Source of the DNA: Planctomycetaceae bacterium UBA2671
GTDB taxonomy: Bacteria > Planctomycetota > Planctomycetia > Planctomycetales > Planctomycetaceae
Assembly: GCA_002359185.1 (NCBI GenBank)
Contig: DEML01000009.1
Location: forward strand, 221,674 to 285,673
Reading direction: 5' to 3'
Length of the DNA stretch: 64,000 nt
Part shown: positions 8,949-18,664 of the stretch, in pieces
Position numbering within the stretch: the first letter of the stretch is position 1
How the letters are laid out: each line of letters opens with the position of its first letter
The notes under the pieces: model-generated
What the model was told of the DNA's origin: nothing
What the model saw: only the letters and a program-made list of their open reading frames with translations
Database searches by the model: none
Translations under genes and position numbers: made by a program

Positions 8949-8997
8949 TGTAGCACATGCTACATTTTACTGTCCTGCTATATTAGCCTGTGCTACA
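8949..8997. promoter_or_regulatory. Candidate MntR operator cluster between DUF1559 gene and mntR
   Basis: Three inverted repeats are packed into 49 bases: TGTAGCA-CA-TGCTACA (8949-8964, perfect 7-bp arms), GCTA-TAT-TAGC (8977-8987) and TAGC-CTGT-GCTA (8984-8995). The flanks TGCTACATTT are repeated. The cluster is 39 bases upstream of the DUF1559 ATG and about 120 bases upstream of mntR. E. coli MntR binds an inverted repeat whose half-sites are similar AT-GC blocks (ATAGC...GCTAT), so control by the adjacent MntR is a reasonable inference. Confidence 0.5.
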
Positions 8998-9118
8998 TTT
9001 ATGTCAAGGACGATCAGACACCTTCGCAAACAATTCACAGAGTGCTCATCTTGAAATCCCGTCACATGATGCATAAACTGTCGGGCATATCACGCGAATT
9101 CCTGAGCAGGATGATGAC

Positions 9119-9529
9119 TTGGCAACGACAAAACAAAATCAGCACAAGCGGACACGTTCCGATCATGCAACCGAATTAACTGAAGACTATGTGGAAGCAA
9201 TTTCTGAAATTATTGCTGAGACAGGTGTTTGTCGGGCGGTTGATTTATCGCAGAAGTTTCAGGTCAGCCATGTGACGGTGAATCGTACGGTTGGGCGGCT
9301 ACAACGGGATGGTTACGTTACGACTGAACCATATGCTCCGATCGAGCTAACACCGGAGGGGACACGACTGGCTAAGGCTTCTCAAGAACGACATCAACTG
9401 GTTCACGAGTTCCTTTTGGCACTCGGTGTCAGCGATGCCACCGCTATTACTGATAGCGAGGGGATCGAACATCATGTCAGTCCGGAAACTCTTCGTGCGA
9501 TGCAGAAATTTATTGATTCGCGAAAGTAA
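9119..9529 (+). CDS. mntR: Manganese-responsive transcriptional regulator MntR (DtxR family)
   Basis: A 136-residue cytoplasmic repressor of the short MntR type. It has TELTEDYVEAISEII at the N-terminus, a winged-helix segment AVDLSQKFQVSHVTVNRTVGRLQRDGYV with its wing, then the dimer/metal region with ERHQLVHEFLLALGV and EGIEHHVSPETL, whose Glu and His residues are the usual Mn ligands. MntR binds Mn(II) and then represses Mn uptake or activates export genes. The start is a TTG with GAGCAGG upstream; no in-frame ATG gives a complete protein. No mntH, mntP or mntABC gene is nearby. The only adjacent gene is the divergent DUF1559/lipoprotein pair, across a palindrome-rich interval. Confidence 0.88.
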   Translation: MATTKQNQHKRTRSDHATELTEDYVEAISEIIAETGVCRAVDLSQKFQVSHVTVNRTVGRLQRDGYVTTEPYAPIELTPEGTRLAKASQERHQLVHEFLLALGVSDATAITDSEGIEHHVSPETLRAMQKFIDSRK

Positions 9530-9548
9530 GCAATGTTCAGACGATTCA

Positions 9549-9565
9549 GTCAGACATAGTCTGAC
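9549..9565. repeat. Small palindromic repeat (family 3), second copy
   Basis: GTCAGAC-ATA-GTCTGAC followed by CTACA, located between the convergent mntR and ybeY genes. It differs from the copy at 2706-2722 by a compensated base pair. Confidence 0.55.
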
Positions 9566-10054
9566 CTACAGTGAGTTCCAACGATCATCCTTACTTCCCG
9601 GATGCATACCCAAATGTGTCAGAACTTCATGTTCTTTTTTTCGCATGATGATCTGATCGGACTCATTCAGATCATCGTAGCCGAGTAAGTGGAGAATGCC
9701 ATGCAAGATGTAGAGCGTGCATTCATCATCGATTGACCAACCGACATCACCAGCGAGTTGAGCAGCAATCTCGACCGAAACCAATAACTCCCCTTCCAGG
9801 CATGGATTTGAATCGGAATACGGGGGATCGTTCAAAGCGAATGTAATCACATCCGTGGGAAAATCGTGATTGAGCGTCTCCCGATTCCATTGATGAATTA
9901 CGGCATTGTCCATTAGTACGATGCTGATTTCAGCTGCTGAAACCTGCTCATATTCCAGAATCTGCTGGACGACATTCAAAAGATCATTAGGATCAATTTT
10001 GTGAATCGATTGTTCATTGATAACTTCAATGGAATAGTTTTCTGATGGGGGCAT
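9566..10054 (-). CDS. ybeY: Endoribonuclease YbeY (rRNA maturation factor)
   Basis: A 162-residue protein of normal length for YbeY, a metal-dependent single-strand RNase that acts in 16S rRNA 3'-end maturation and ribosome quality control. Conserved parts are the N-terminal strand region, TDVITFALN (67-75), GELLVSVE and the metal site H118-G-I-L-H122-L-L-G-Y-D-D128. In most bacteria the third ligand is His (HGxxHxxGxDH); here it is Asp. The Asp could still bind a metal. ybeY usually sits next to phoH and pgpH; in this window those two are linked to each other about 17 kb away. The gene converges on mntR. Confidence 0.92.
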   Translation of the reverse strand: MPPSENYSIEVINEQSIHKIDPNDLLNVVQQILEYEQVSAAEISIVLMDNAVIHQWNRETLNHDFPTDVITFALNDPPYSDSNPCLEGELLVSVEIAAQLAGDVGWSIDDECTLYILHGILHLLGYDDLNESDQIIMRKKEHEVLTHLGMHPGSKDDRWNSL

Positions 10055-10220
10055 CTCATAACCGTACCTGAGGAACTGTCGACTTTTCAGTAGATTATCA
10101 AATCATTGAAAAATCGTAAGCGTACCACACAAATCAACCCTGAGTTGGTTGTTTTCCAGATGAGAAATCACCTGATCGTTACGCCAGCAGGCTTCAGAAT
10201 CCATCCGCTCGCAGGAAGAA

Positions 10221-11273
10221 CTATTTTTGCTTTTGTACAAGAATTCTCTGGATTCCACTCTCGCTTGATGTTTGGGTCACACAGCAGGCCAGATGCAAAG
10301 ATGTGTACGCTTTTTCGGGATAGGTCATACGGGAGACGATGCCCGTCGATGCCTCTTTTGTACGCGGGTCAACCGGATGAATTGTGACATCCACAGGAGA
10401 TTTATTCTGACACCGTGGGCAGGTGTGAAAAGAGACAAATATATCATTGGGCCCAGCGACTTCGACATATTCAAAGATCTTCAGTTCTCCATTTTCGAGG
10501 ACCTTTAGAACTTCTTCTCTATTGGTAAAAGGTCCAAAGGTCTGTTTCGTTTTCCAGGATCCGCACCAGTTACAAAATGGGTGATTGATTTCAGAGCGGA
10601 AGATGATCAAGGGCAAGATTGCAGCCAGCAAGATTTCGAGAATCAGATAAATCCCTGTTCCCATTGCCCCCAACTTCACAAGAGGCATATCCGCAGAGAA
10701 TCCTACGTTCATTCCGTGATTGACAAGATAGTTGAGATAATCGGGAAACGATTGAACACGAGCACGAGTGAGTAAATCTGGATTGGCCTCAAAAAAACGC
10801 ATTGCCTCATTCACCTGAGTCGATTTATCTTTATTCGCCAGATGAACATCATAGTCATGAGAGATTTTTTGGTAAAATTTTCCTGAAATCCCCATGTCAG
10901 TAACAATCTTCTGCTGAGCAAAAAGGTAGGTGATGTAATGGGTCAAAGTGAGTGAAAGAGTCGCGCTCACCAGACAGGCAATCGACAATCCAGCCAGATG
11001 TCTGACAACGATTTGTCGAACCAGCTTTCGACCAGCAAGACCATGGATGATGCCGATCAGACAGGGAAATAAAATCACAACCCAGAAAAAAGGCCGAATC
11101 AGTCCAAATACTAACCCAGTTATTAATCCTGCAATGGAAAGGAAACCCGTAAACAGTCCCACGCGAGCCGGGTCAAAAGGAATATTATCTCCATAAGCGT
11201 AAACGGAAAAATGCCCGAGTTCTCGGATACCGGAAGCCGAGGGCGCTTGAATAATTCCAGATTGAGTCGACAT
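10221..11273 (-). CDS. Predicted multi-pass membrane protein with paired-Cys zinc-ribbon-like module
   Basis: A 350-residue protein of no recognised family. There are three hydrophobic segments between about 40 and 120, an extended loop rich in charged residues (about 120-190), and another membrane segment at about 205-228. Just after it come CNWC and, some 50 residues later, CPRCQNKS. Two CxxC pairs at this spacing could bind one zinc in the cytoplasm. The C-terminal tail is soluble and has a further CC pair. Neighbours give no clear clue: ybeY and a CDF metal exporter lie on either side on the same strand, with gaps of 166 and 294 bases. Confidence 0.65.
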   Translation of the reverse strand: MSTQSGIIQAPSASGIRELGHFSVYAYGDNIPFDPARVGLFTGFLSIAGLITGLVFGLIRPFFWVVILFPCLIGIIHGLAGRKLVRQIVVRHLAGLSIACLVSATLSLTLTHYITYLFAQQKIVTDMGISGKFYQKISHDYDVHLANKDKSTQVNEAMRFFEANPDLLTRARVQSFPDYLNYLVNHGMNVGFSADMPLVKLGAMGTGIYLILEILLAAILPLIIFRSEINHPFCNWCGSWKTKQTFGPFTNREEVLKVLENGELKIFEYVEVAGPNDIFVSFHTCPRCQNKSPVDVTIHPVDPRTKEASTGIVSRMTYPEKAYTSLHLACCVTQTSSESGIQRILVQKQK

Positions 11274-11567
11274 AAATATTTCCGTGTGATCGCTAAAGAC
11301 CGAGTGTTAAGGAATCGAGCACTTGTGAGCATTTTACTCGACCACTTATGATGGCATGCACTCATCCATTACTTTTTGAAGGTGTCTGCCTCGGCAGAAT
11401 GTAAGCCTCAGGTATTGTTCCTGTACGCTATCATATCTGTGATCTTCGAGATCATTGATGAAGAGACGATTAAAAACACTCGAAGTTTTGCAGAAGGCGG
11501 GATTCGAAAGATTTCGAGTCACTTTGAGCATTGCCAGGCCATCAGAATATTCATACTGGCCAGACAA

Positions 11568-12488
11568 TTATTCCATTGATGGATCTTTCGAGTAGGTGTT
11601 GCAACTGTTGTGCTGCGAGCAGGCTTCATTATTGTGAGAATGTTCAATTTGGATCGTGGTATGATGAATACCGAATTTGGATTCGAGTTCGTGGCCCAAA
11701 TTGTGGAGGAATTCGTCTTCCTGATGATGCTCGGGTCGAACCAGATGAGCCGTCAAGGCAATTTCTGTTGTGCTCATTGCCCAGATGTGCAAATCGTGAA
11801 TACCAGTTACACCATCTGTAGTCGAAAGGAATTTGGCGACTTCCTGGCTATCAATTTGCTTAGGCACAGCCTGCATCGCCAAATTGATGGATTCGGTCAA
11901 TAATCCCCAAGTGCCCCAGAATATAAAAGCCGCGATGATCAGACTTAAGATGGGATCGATCATACTCCACCCAGTGAACATAATCACCACTCCGCCAATC
12001 ACGACGCCAACCGATACTCCCGCATCAGCGGCCATATGTAAGAAGGCTCCACGAACATTCAGGTCGTCATGTCCTTTCATGAACAGAAGAGCGGTCGCGA
12101 CATTCACAACCACTCCAATACCTGCTACGACAATCACAGTCATGCTGTCTGGAGTGGCCGGGGTTTGCAGTCGACTGATCGCTTCCCACACGATTCCGCC
12201 CGTAGCCATCAGGAGAATGAGAGCGTTGAACAGAGCAGCTAAAATCGTGGCACCTTGATAGCCGTAGGTCCGTTTGGGATTTGCTGGAATTTTAGAGAGA
12301 GCATGACCACTCCAGGCGAGCAACAGTCCGAATACATCACTCAGGTTATGACCGGCATCGGAAAGCAATGCCAGTGAACCGACTTTGAGTCCGTAACCGG
12401 CTTCAACCAGAACATAGACGACATTAAAAATAACGCCCCAGCGAAACGCGCGGTCGTAATGAAATTGGTGAGGACCATGATCGTGCAT
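11568..12488 (-). CDS. Cation diffusion facilitator (CDF) zinc exporter, CzcD/ZitB type
   Basis: A 306-residue inner-membrane metal/proton antiporter with six expected membrane helices. The metal site is visible: LLSDAGHNLSD in helix 2 (D44, H47, D51) and LHMAADAGVS in helix 5 (H151, D155). This HD/HD-type set is typical of zinc-transporting CDFs. The cytoplasmic C-terminal ferredoxin-like domain includes GIHDLHIWAMS and the His-rich end EHSHNNEACSQHNSC, which may also bind metal. A short His-rich N-terminus (MHDHGPHQFH) is typical of ZitB/CzcD. The gene is monocistronic by spacing. Zinc or cadmium/cobalt export is likely; exact specificity is not resolved. Confidence 0.92.
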   Translation of the reverse strand: MHDHGPHQFHYDRAFRWGVIFNVVYVLVEAGYGLKVGSLALLSDAGHNLSDVFGLLLAWSGHALSKIPANPKRTYGYQGATILAALFNALILLMATGGIVWEAISRLQTPATPDSMTVIVVAGIGVVVNVATALLFMKGHDDLNVRGAFLHMAADAGVSVGVVIGGVVIMFTGWSMIDPILSLIIAAFIFWGTWGLLTESINLAMQAVPKQIDSQEVAKFLSTTDGVTGIHDLHIWAMSTTEIALTAHLVRPEHHQEDEFLHNLGHELESKFGIHHTTIQIEHSHNNEACSQHNSCNTYSKDPSME

Positions 12489-12705
12489 ACATCGAAATTC
12501 CGGTTGGCTGAATTCGTCTTCGCCAAAGCTCTCTGCTTTTCATACTCAATGGCTTGAGTGTATCAGGAAAAAACAGACGTGCGAGGCATGAGTCCGGAAA
12601 TTTCGACAGTAATAGTCGTGACATTGGAATCGATCGCCAGAATCAATTACCCACTGTAGTCTTTATACAAAACAATAGGATCGAAAAGTGAGATTCTATT
12701 TTGAT

Positions 12706-15700
12706 TTAATAATCACCGCGACCAATCTCTGCTGTTAACAAGCGAGTGGACAGAAAGCGTCTGGCATCTGAGAGGTGGTCTTTGTTGTAATCGATGATCA
12801 GATCAGAATGCTCGCTCGATAAGACGACTTTCTGTTGCTGACGATCATGGTTGAGCAATAACAGCCGATCGACATCCAGATTATTCTGTGATTCGAGAGT
12901 ATTCCCGGTTGCAGGATCGAGAATCTCCAGGAGTAGCGAGCGACTCTGATCCCCTGGTCGCTGCTGATGGGTCGCAGCCATCACAATGAAGGGCAGGTCT
13001 TCGCCTTCTTCTTCAATAATAGTGCGATGAGGAAATGTTCTTGACCACTCCAGTTGATTCGAACGGCTATTGATGGATAGCAACGGTCCATTGATGTGCG
13101 TCATTTTCCAGGGAGCATCGGTAAAGCGACTCGTGTAGCCTTCCGGTTCTTCAATTCGCTGGGTCTGATAGAGATTGACCAGATAACGATGACCTTGCTT
13201 GACGACACGCAGGTAATTTGCTTTTTCGACCTCGGCATCCAAAATCAAATCGACCACCATCCGTTCGGATGCCGGATTGTAAACGAATAGGCGTTTTGAT
13301 TCCGTCAAGATTGTGATTTCCGTATCAGAGGTGTGATACAAATCGTTCGACGTAAATTGTTGATTGAGTAGCAGCCGATTGTTCTTGGGATCCCACAGTC
13401 GCAAATAGCGTTCATGGGGAGATTCAGAAGAAACAGCCAGATACAGAATGTTTCGACCGAATGACTGGCGGGTTCTTTGAACATGAAATGGTTCCTGCTC
13501 AAGCTGTGTTGTTTTCAACAACCGACCAGTCTTCGTCGAAAGTAAAGAGTAAGTGTTCTGGTCGGGATGAAAATACATCGTGACATTCTCATCGCCAATC
13601 AAGCCGGAATTCCGATCGGTCCAAAGTCCTCCCTGAGGATTCAAATCGGTTCGCTTCCACAACAATCTTCCGTTGGCAGGATCAATACAGGTAATAGCCC
13701 GTGTGGTTTGAATCAGGCAGAATCCATCTCCGACTGGACCAATTTCCACACGGCTGTTCCGCTGAGAACAGTGGTTATGATCGACAACTTTCAGAATATT
13801 TTCTGAATTCCGGGTGAATTCGATATTGGTACTGGCTTGAACGGGACAATGAACACCGACTCCCCGCTCCCAGATCGGCTTGCCGCTTAACAGCGAAACT
13901 CCGTAAATGCGACCATTCGCCACAACAGGAACGAGATGCCCCACCTGTTTCATCGTGCTGTTTGCCAGACCAATACGGGTACCCGGCAGAATGAATTCGC
14001 ATCGAACCGAACCGTGACTCCGGTTCAGGAACTGCAGATGTTGCTCCTCGACAGAAATGGGTTCTTCTGAAGTTTCAAATCGTGAGAGATTGAGTTCGCC
14101 CTTCTCTTCCGATTGCTCTTTGGGAGTGGACTGTGATTTTTCGATTCGTTGTGCGAGGATCCAGCCTTGTTCATGATTTTCATGGAGCATTCTTTTTTTG
14201 GAAAACGGATCGCCGTCCGAAAGCAGTGACGAGGGAGCCTTCTGTAAATTCACCTGACGAACAGGTTCAATGCTTCCATTTTGATATTGATAAGCTTTCC
14301 AGGTGGGATGCATTCGATCGAAATGGACCAGAAACTTGACATCATCAGCAAAGCGCAAGGCCTGATGATCGTCGGTCAACTCGGGATGAGGCAGGTAATT
14401 CAGAAAATGGCTCGGCTGCTTACGAAGTTCAAACTCCTGAGGCTGCCAGTTAAATTCCTGATTCAAATTTTTCTGCTCAAGCGAAGCGGAGAGCTTAACG
14501 AGCGACTCTGCGGCTAGTTTATGACAATCGAGCTTGGCATATAATGCGATCAAGCCTTTCAAAGCGTAGTGTCGAGTTTCTACAAGACATGACTTCTGCA
14601 TTCGCAGTAAGATCAATTCAACATTCTGATATTCGCAATCCCGTGCAAAACGCTCGACCAGTTCGCAGGCAATCTGGTCTCGTAATCGACACAGATCAAG
14701 ATGATCATTATTATCAAGATTCTGCTCTTCTCCGTTACAGGAATCGAAGTTGACTGCAAAAGTACTGGACTGATCACCCTCTGAGAAAAGATCCAGAAAT
14801 GTTTCCAGTTGAGCTGTTTTCATTTCATGCATTTTTGAGAAGCGCTGATTGCGAATTCCCAGAATCATTTCCTGACGCTGCTCATGAGAAAGTTCGCCGA
14901 GAAGCTGACTGTAGATACCGGGAATCCAACTCGTTGAAGTTCGCACATGCCCCGGCTGCCCATGAGCAGGTATCGCGATGTGCATTCCCATTTTGGCAAA
15001 CCGGTCCGTGGCTCGCCATAGTTCCTGCGTATCCTGCATCACAACCAGATGTTCAATTTCCTTGACCAGAAAGCGTGCCTGGTGTTCGTCTGTCTCAATC
15101 AATTCTTCAATCTGATCAAGTACGGCCAGACTCTCCTGAGATTGACCATATTTCTGATGTTGCTGCAACTGCTGATAAAGCAGTTCACGGTACAAGTTGA
15201 GCGAGACTTCGCGGACATCAGAATTATGTTCAACCATCTGCAATGCATGTCGCAGGTGTTGACCAGCCAGGTCGGTCTGTCCCATAATAATTTCCGCCTG
15301 AGCCAGTTCCTGCAGTTGTGCTTCGCTCAGATCTGCCGTATCGACCAGGGTGGATAACTCATCAATGACTGAACCGGCTTGACGAAAAGAGACAATCTTA
15401 TCGACCCCAATCGACATAATATGATCGTTGTATGCAATCAGATTTCCCAGAGGAAACATGTGACGTGCTGCCTGAGTTTCAGAATCGGCCTTTGAAGATT
15501 TTTGGGACAATTGAGCCCCATACGCTTCACGCATGTCATAGCCAGTCACTTCACCACTCTGGAGATTGATTGCCAGAATCTGGCCAGAAGATTCGTTCCA
15601 TGGTTCTTGTGGAACTCTCTGCGCATTCGAGGTGGAAAGGACAGGACGCTCATCGGTTACAGGGAGTAGATACAGATTATCGACCTGCAGCCCATGCCCG

Positions 15701-17901
15701 CAAACCACGCCTGTTCGCGTTTCCCATAAAGTGGCTCCACTCTGGGCATCAATCGCACGGCAGTGATGATCTCCCACAGCCAGCAGAGCATTTGAGCGAT
15801 TCGAGTGAGAACTGGCCTCATCGGAGTAACGAACTCCTGCAATATATTCAGCAGCAGCTCGCGGTATGGACCAGCGGAGTTCACCCGTTTTCAAATCGCA
15901 ACAGCGAATGTATCCTGAGCGTTCCGGCATAATCAGAACAGCATCCTTGCAGACAACAGGAATATTAAAAACACCGGCATGAGAATGACGAGTCGATTGG
16001 GAATACGTCCAGCGGCCCGATGCCTGACGACTATCGGTATCTGCATAGCAGTATGTCCATTGGAGTGTTCCCAATCGGGCATCCAATGCGACTAACTGGC
16101 CATTTCCGTTATCGCAAAGTAATTTTCCCTGTGCACAAACGATCGACAAGGCCTGATTCGCCCGGATGACATCGCGTTCGAGTGGTCGATCGACATAACT
16201 GATCGGTTGAGTCCACTTCAGTTGCCCCGTCTCGGCATTCAGAGCAGACACGGAATGATAGCTGTCCTTTTCACTGACAACATATGCTGTGTCACCGGAG
16301 AGAGTCGGTGGTCCGAAAAAGAAATGACCTGCAAGTCGGTGAGGCTGACGCGAGGAACTCTTCTGAGCGACACACTCCCAACCATCGGAATTGATTGACC
16401 ATGCTAATTGGGCGTCATTCGCTTTTGAACGATGTTCGGTGGATTTCGGGTCAGGAATCAGAGCAATGGCAGCCAGTCGATTTGTCAGAACCTGATTGTC
16501 ACGATCTTCCTCTGGCGCAGATTGCTCTGAAGATTCGGAGACCAGACTCACCGAAGTTGTTTGTCGTAAAGCTGGGTCCTGAGTTCGTTGAATTTCGTCA
16601 ACAAAATACACAAGCTGTCCGTTTGTTGTCAGACTGCTCGTGATCGAATTATCGAGATGTAATCGTTCGAGCCCAGGATGGTTTGTCGTAATGCCCGTAT
16701 AGGGGTCCACCTGATCCTGCAACACTTTGGTTAATGAACTTAATGATTTATATTGCCATAATGGCCGTTTGTTACTGGCATGCGTCATTGAATTCAACGG
16801 ATATGCGACAAGCCGGTCCAAGTCGCGATACACCAGCGTGTCGTTTGCACAGACAGCAAACAGTGAAGTGATTTCCGGATGCAGTTGTTCGTTGCGCTGA
16901 AGCGACCACTGCTCAAGTGATTGGCGAATTGTTGACGCATTTTCTTGTTCGGCATCATCGTTAATTGCAAACACGGAATAAGGAATTTGCCATTCCGGTG
17001 AAAGCATCGGTGGAGTATGCTCAACTGCCGTCTCCGTTTCCAACTGACGCGCATGAGTCCACTGCGGCGAATCCAGCAAAACCGACTTCCGATAGCTCGA
17101 TAACTCCTGAGTCCACTCATTGAAATTCGTGGGAATCTTTGCGATCGTGTTTATCTGTGTCGCCTCTCCAATCCCGACTTCATTCAACTCGACCAGCAGT
17201 TGTGCTCGTGCTAAGAATGGTTGATCGAGATGTTCCCGATGTCGTACAGAGTTCATGAGTTTCTGAGTTGCAGCCAGCGATTCTTCAAATCGTCCACGAT
17301 CCCACGTTGAACGGACGATGTGCAGCATCGCCTCTCGGCCAGCGGTGGTCTGAAAGTATTTCGTGGCAACTTTCCGGCAGGTATCTGCATCTTCATTCAA
17401 CAGCAGCTGACTGGCAGTTGCTCCATAAAGTTGATCATACACTGACCAGAGTTCAGTATGTTCTTCAAAGATTTTGTTGGCTAACTGTCGCACTGTTTCG
17501 ATGCGATCTTCTTTGTCCCATACAAAGGAATCGTCTGGCTCATCGATCAATTGCTGATAGATGGATACAGCTTCAACTAATTTTCGCTCTTCAATCAATG
17601 CAGAAAATCGAGAAAGCAATGTCGCCAGATGCGGATCGCGCAGAAGTGTCTGGTTGATGACACGTTGACGCCTGAAATCAACTTCACCGGCTGCATAGAA
17701 AGGAGAATCCTCCGCCGAGGAAAGTTTTCCAGCAGTCAGAGCGGTCATCAAACAGACCAAGCCCATCAAGTGGGACTGGAGTCTGAGCGAAACTCGCGAT
17801 TGAATCGCGGGCCTCAAGCAGGATAATCCGAGATTATCAGTCGTCAGCAGATTAACTGCTCGCAACCGACGATTCGCCATCATATTGCGAAGTCGCTGCA
17901 T
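12706..17901 (-). CDS. Very large exported PQQ-like beta-propeller protein with helical repeat region
   Basis: A 1731-residue protein. The ATG is preceded by GAGGAGAAGGAG, so the start is well supported. About 45 residues of basic leader come before a hydrophobic segment (LMGLVCLMTALTAG) that looks like a signal peptide, a long leader as often seen in planctomycetes. Residues 80-300 and about 860-1180 are helical and TPR-like. Two regions hold PQQ-like blades of the form A-x-x-G-x-L-x-W: about 350-860 (LNAETGQLKWTQP, LDARLGTLQWTY, IDAQSGATLWETR) and about 1330-1720 (IDPANGRLLWKR). The blades suggest a BamB-like or quinoprotein-like scaffold in the periplasm. No dehydrogenase motif is seen, so a structural or binding role is likely. 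It is a single-gene unit. Confidence 0.8.
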   Translation of the reverse strand: MQRLRNMMANRRLRAVNLLTTDNLGLSCLRPAIQSRVSLRLQSHLMGLVCLMTALTAGKLSSAEDSPFYAAGEVDFRRQRVINQTLLRDPHLATLLSRFSALIEERKLVEAVSIYQQLIDEPDDSFVWDKEDRIETVRQLANKIFEEHTELWSVYDQLYGATASQLLLNEDADTCRKVATKYFQTTAGREAMLHIVRSTWDRGRFEESLAATQKLMNSVRHREHLDQPFLARAQLLVELNEVGIGEATQINTIAKIPTNFNEWTQELSSYRKSVLLDSPQWTHARQLETETAVEHTPPMLSPEWQIPYSVFAINDDAEQENASTIRQSLEQWSLQRNEQLHPEITSLFAVCANDTLVYRDLDRLVAYPLNSMTHASNKRPLWQYKSLSSLTKVLQDQVDPYTGITTNHPGLERLHLDNSITSSLTTNGQLVYFVDEIQRTQDPALRQTTSVSLVSESSEQSAPEEDRDNQVLTNRLAAIALIPDPKSTEHRSKANDAQLAWSINSDGWECVAQKSSSRQPHRLAGHFFFGPPTLSGDTAYVVSEKDSYHSVSALNAETGQLKWTQPISYVDRPLERDVIRANQALSIVCAQGKLLCDNGNGQLVALDARLGTLQWTYCYADTDSRQASGRWTYSQSTRHSHAGVFNIPVVCKDAVLIMPERSGYIRCCDLKTGELRWSIPRAAAEYIAGVRYSDEASSHSNRSNALLAVGDHHCRAIDAQSGATLWETRTGVVCGHGLQVDNLYLLPVTDERPVLSTSNAQRVPQEPWNESSGQILAINLQSGEVTGYDMREAYGAQLSQKSSKADSETQAARHMFPLGNLIAYNDHIMSIGVDKIVSFRQAGSVIDELSTLVDTADLSEAQLQELAQAEIIMGQTDLAGQHLRHALQMVEHNSDVREVSLNLYRELLYQQLQQHQKYGQSQESLAVLDQIEELIETDEHQARFLVKEIEHLVVMQDTQELWRATDRFAKMGMHIAIPAHGQPGHVRTSTSWIPGIYSQLLGELSHEQRQEMILGIRNQRFSKMHEMKTAQLETFLDLFSEGDQSSTFAVNFDSCNGEEQNLDNNDHLDLCRLRDQIACELVERFARDCEYQNVELILLRMQKSCLVETRHYALKGLIALYAKLDCHKLAAESLVKLSASLEQKNLNQEFNWQPQEFELRKQPSHFLNYLPHPELTDDHQALRFADDVKFLVHFDRMHPTWKAYQYQNGSIEPVRQVNLQKAPSSLLSDGDPFSKKRMLHENHEQGWILAQRIEKSQSTPKEQSEEKGELNLSRFETSEEPISVEEQHLQFLNRSHGSVRCEFILPGTRIGLANSTMKQVGHLVPVVANGRIYGVSLLSGKPIWERGVGVHCPVQASTNIEFTRNSENILKVVDHNHCSQRNSRVEIGPVGDGFCLIQTTRAITCIDPANGRLLWKRTDLNPQGGLWTDRNSGLIGDENVTMYFHPDQNTYSLLSTKTGRLLKTTQLEQEPFHVQRTRQSFGRNILYLAVSSESPHERYLRLWDPKNNRLLLNQQFTSNDLYHTSDTEITILTESKRLFVYNPASERMVVDLILDAEVEKANYLRVVKQGHRYLVNLYQTQRIEEPEGYTSRFTDAPWKMTHINGPLLSINSRSNQLEWSRTFPHRTIIEEEGEDLPFIVMAATHQQRPGDQSRSLLLEILDPATGNTLESQNNLDVDRLLLLNHDRQQQKVVLSSEHSDLIIDYNKDHLSDARRFLSTRLLTAEIGRGDY

Positions 17902-18664
17902 CTCCTTCTCCTCGTGAGAAAGTCCAGGAAATCATTTCCCGTGGCATCGTGCCTAAGGTTTAGTAGGATTCTGGACACGAAGAAAACCCTGTTGAGGATT
18001 CACTTTCTCCATAAACAGAAATCCGACAAACATGGCAGGTCGTAATATCGAGGTGCAATGCAAAAGCCATGCCTGAGTAATCAGCAGATTGATGAGCATC
18101 TTGCCGCACCTGCTGTGCGGTAGAAACTCGGGAAAGAACCCGAACCGGAATCTGCCGAGCTTAATGCTGGCAAATTATGGCCACTCTTCTTTCTCACATA
18201 ACTCTAAGGAGTTATGTCAATTCTGCTGTATGCATGTCGCAAGTGAGACATCTTAAAAATTATCCATCACTCGCAGAGTATTTCAGTTTGTATTCAGTTT
18301 GTTGTAAATTTGATGACGATTGAGTCGTCTTCTAAATAAGCACTGATGTCAATTCTGTAGGCAAGCAGTTTTTGATTTGTCAGGTTGTGTCCTGTTTGTC
18401 CACAGGGCACCATTCGTAATTATCGGTATTTCTTAACACAGAGGATGAGCGATTTATCAGATTTCCCGCCTCGATCGCAAGCCCAATTTGGAATTTGCTG
18501 CTTAGGATTTGTTCACAGTCATTTCTTTTGAGGTCTCGCACAAACCTTGAAATCGGTTACTATAGAGATATCAATCACTCGAATATTTATATTTTTTTGT
18601 CGATTGAGCCTGAATCCAAATCAAGAGAAAGCAGGCCAATCGCATTAGAGACCTTGAAAGACAA
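17902..18664. other. Long divergent intergenic region with stacked hairpins
   Basis: This 763-base gap separates the PQQ gene from rimK. Three inverted repeats stand out: CCGCAC-CTGCT-GTGCGG (18104-18120), TCGGG-AAAGAA-CCCGA (18128-18143) and ACATAACTC-TAAG-GAGTTATGT (18196-18217, nine perfect pairs). The first two are separated by only seven bases, as in a structured RNA. No protein-coding frame is convincing, and no tRNA or known riboswitch consensus was recognised. The remainder, 18250-18660, is AT-richer and could hold the rimK promoter. Confidence 0.5.

Noticed and set aside
8910..8958. The upstream ATG as start of the DUF1559 gene
   Set aside because: The prepilin motif normally begins near the N-terminus; ATG 8910 has an AAAGGT site and the extension overlaps the candidate operator.
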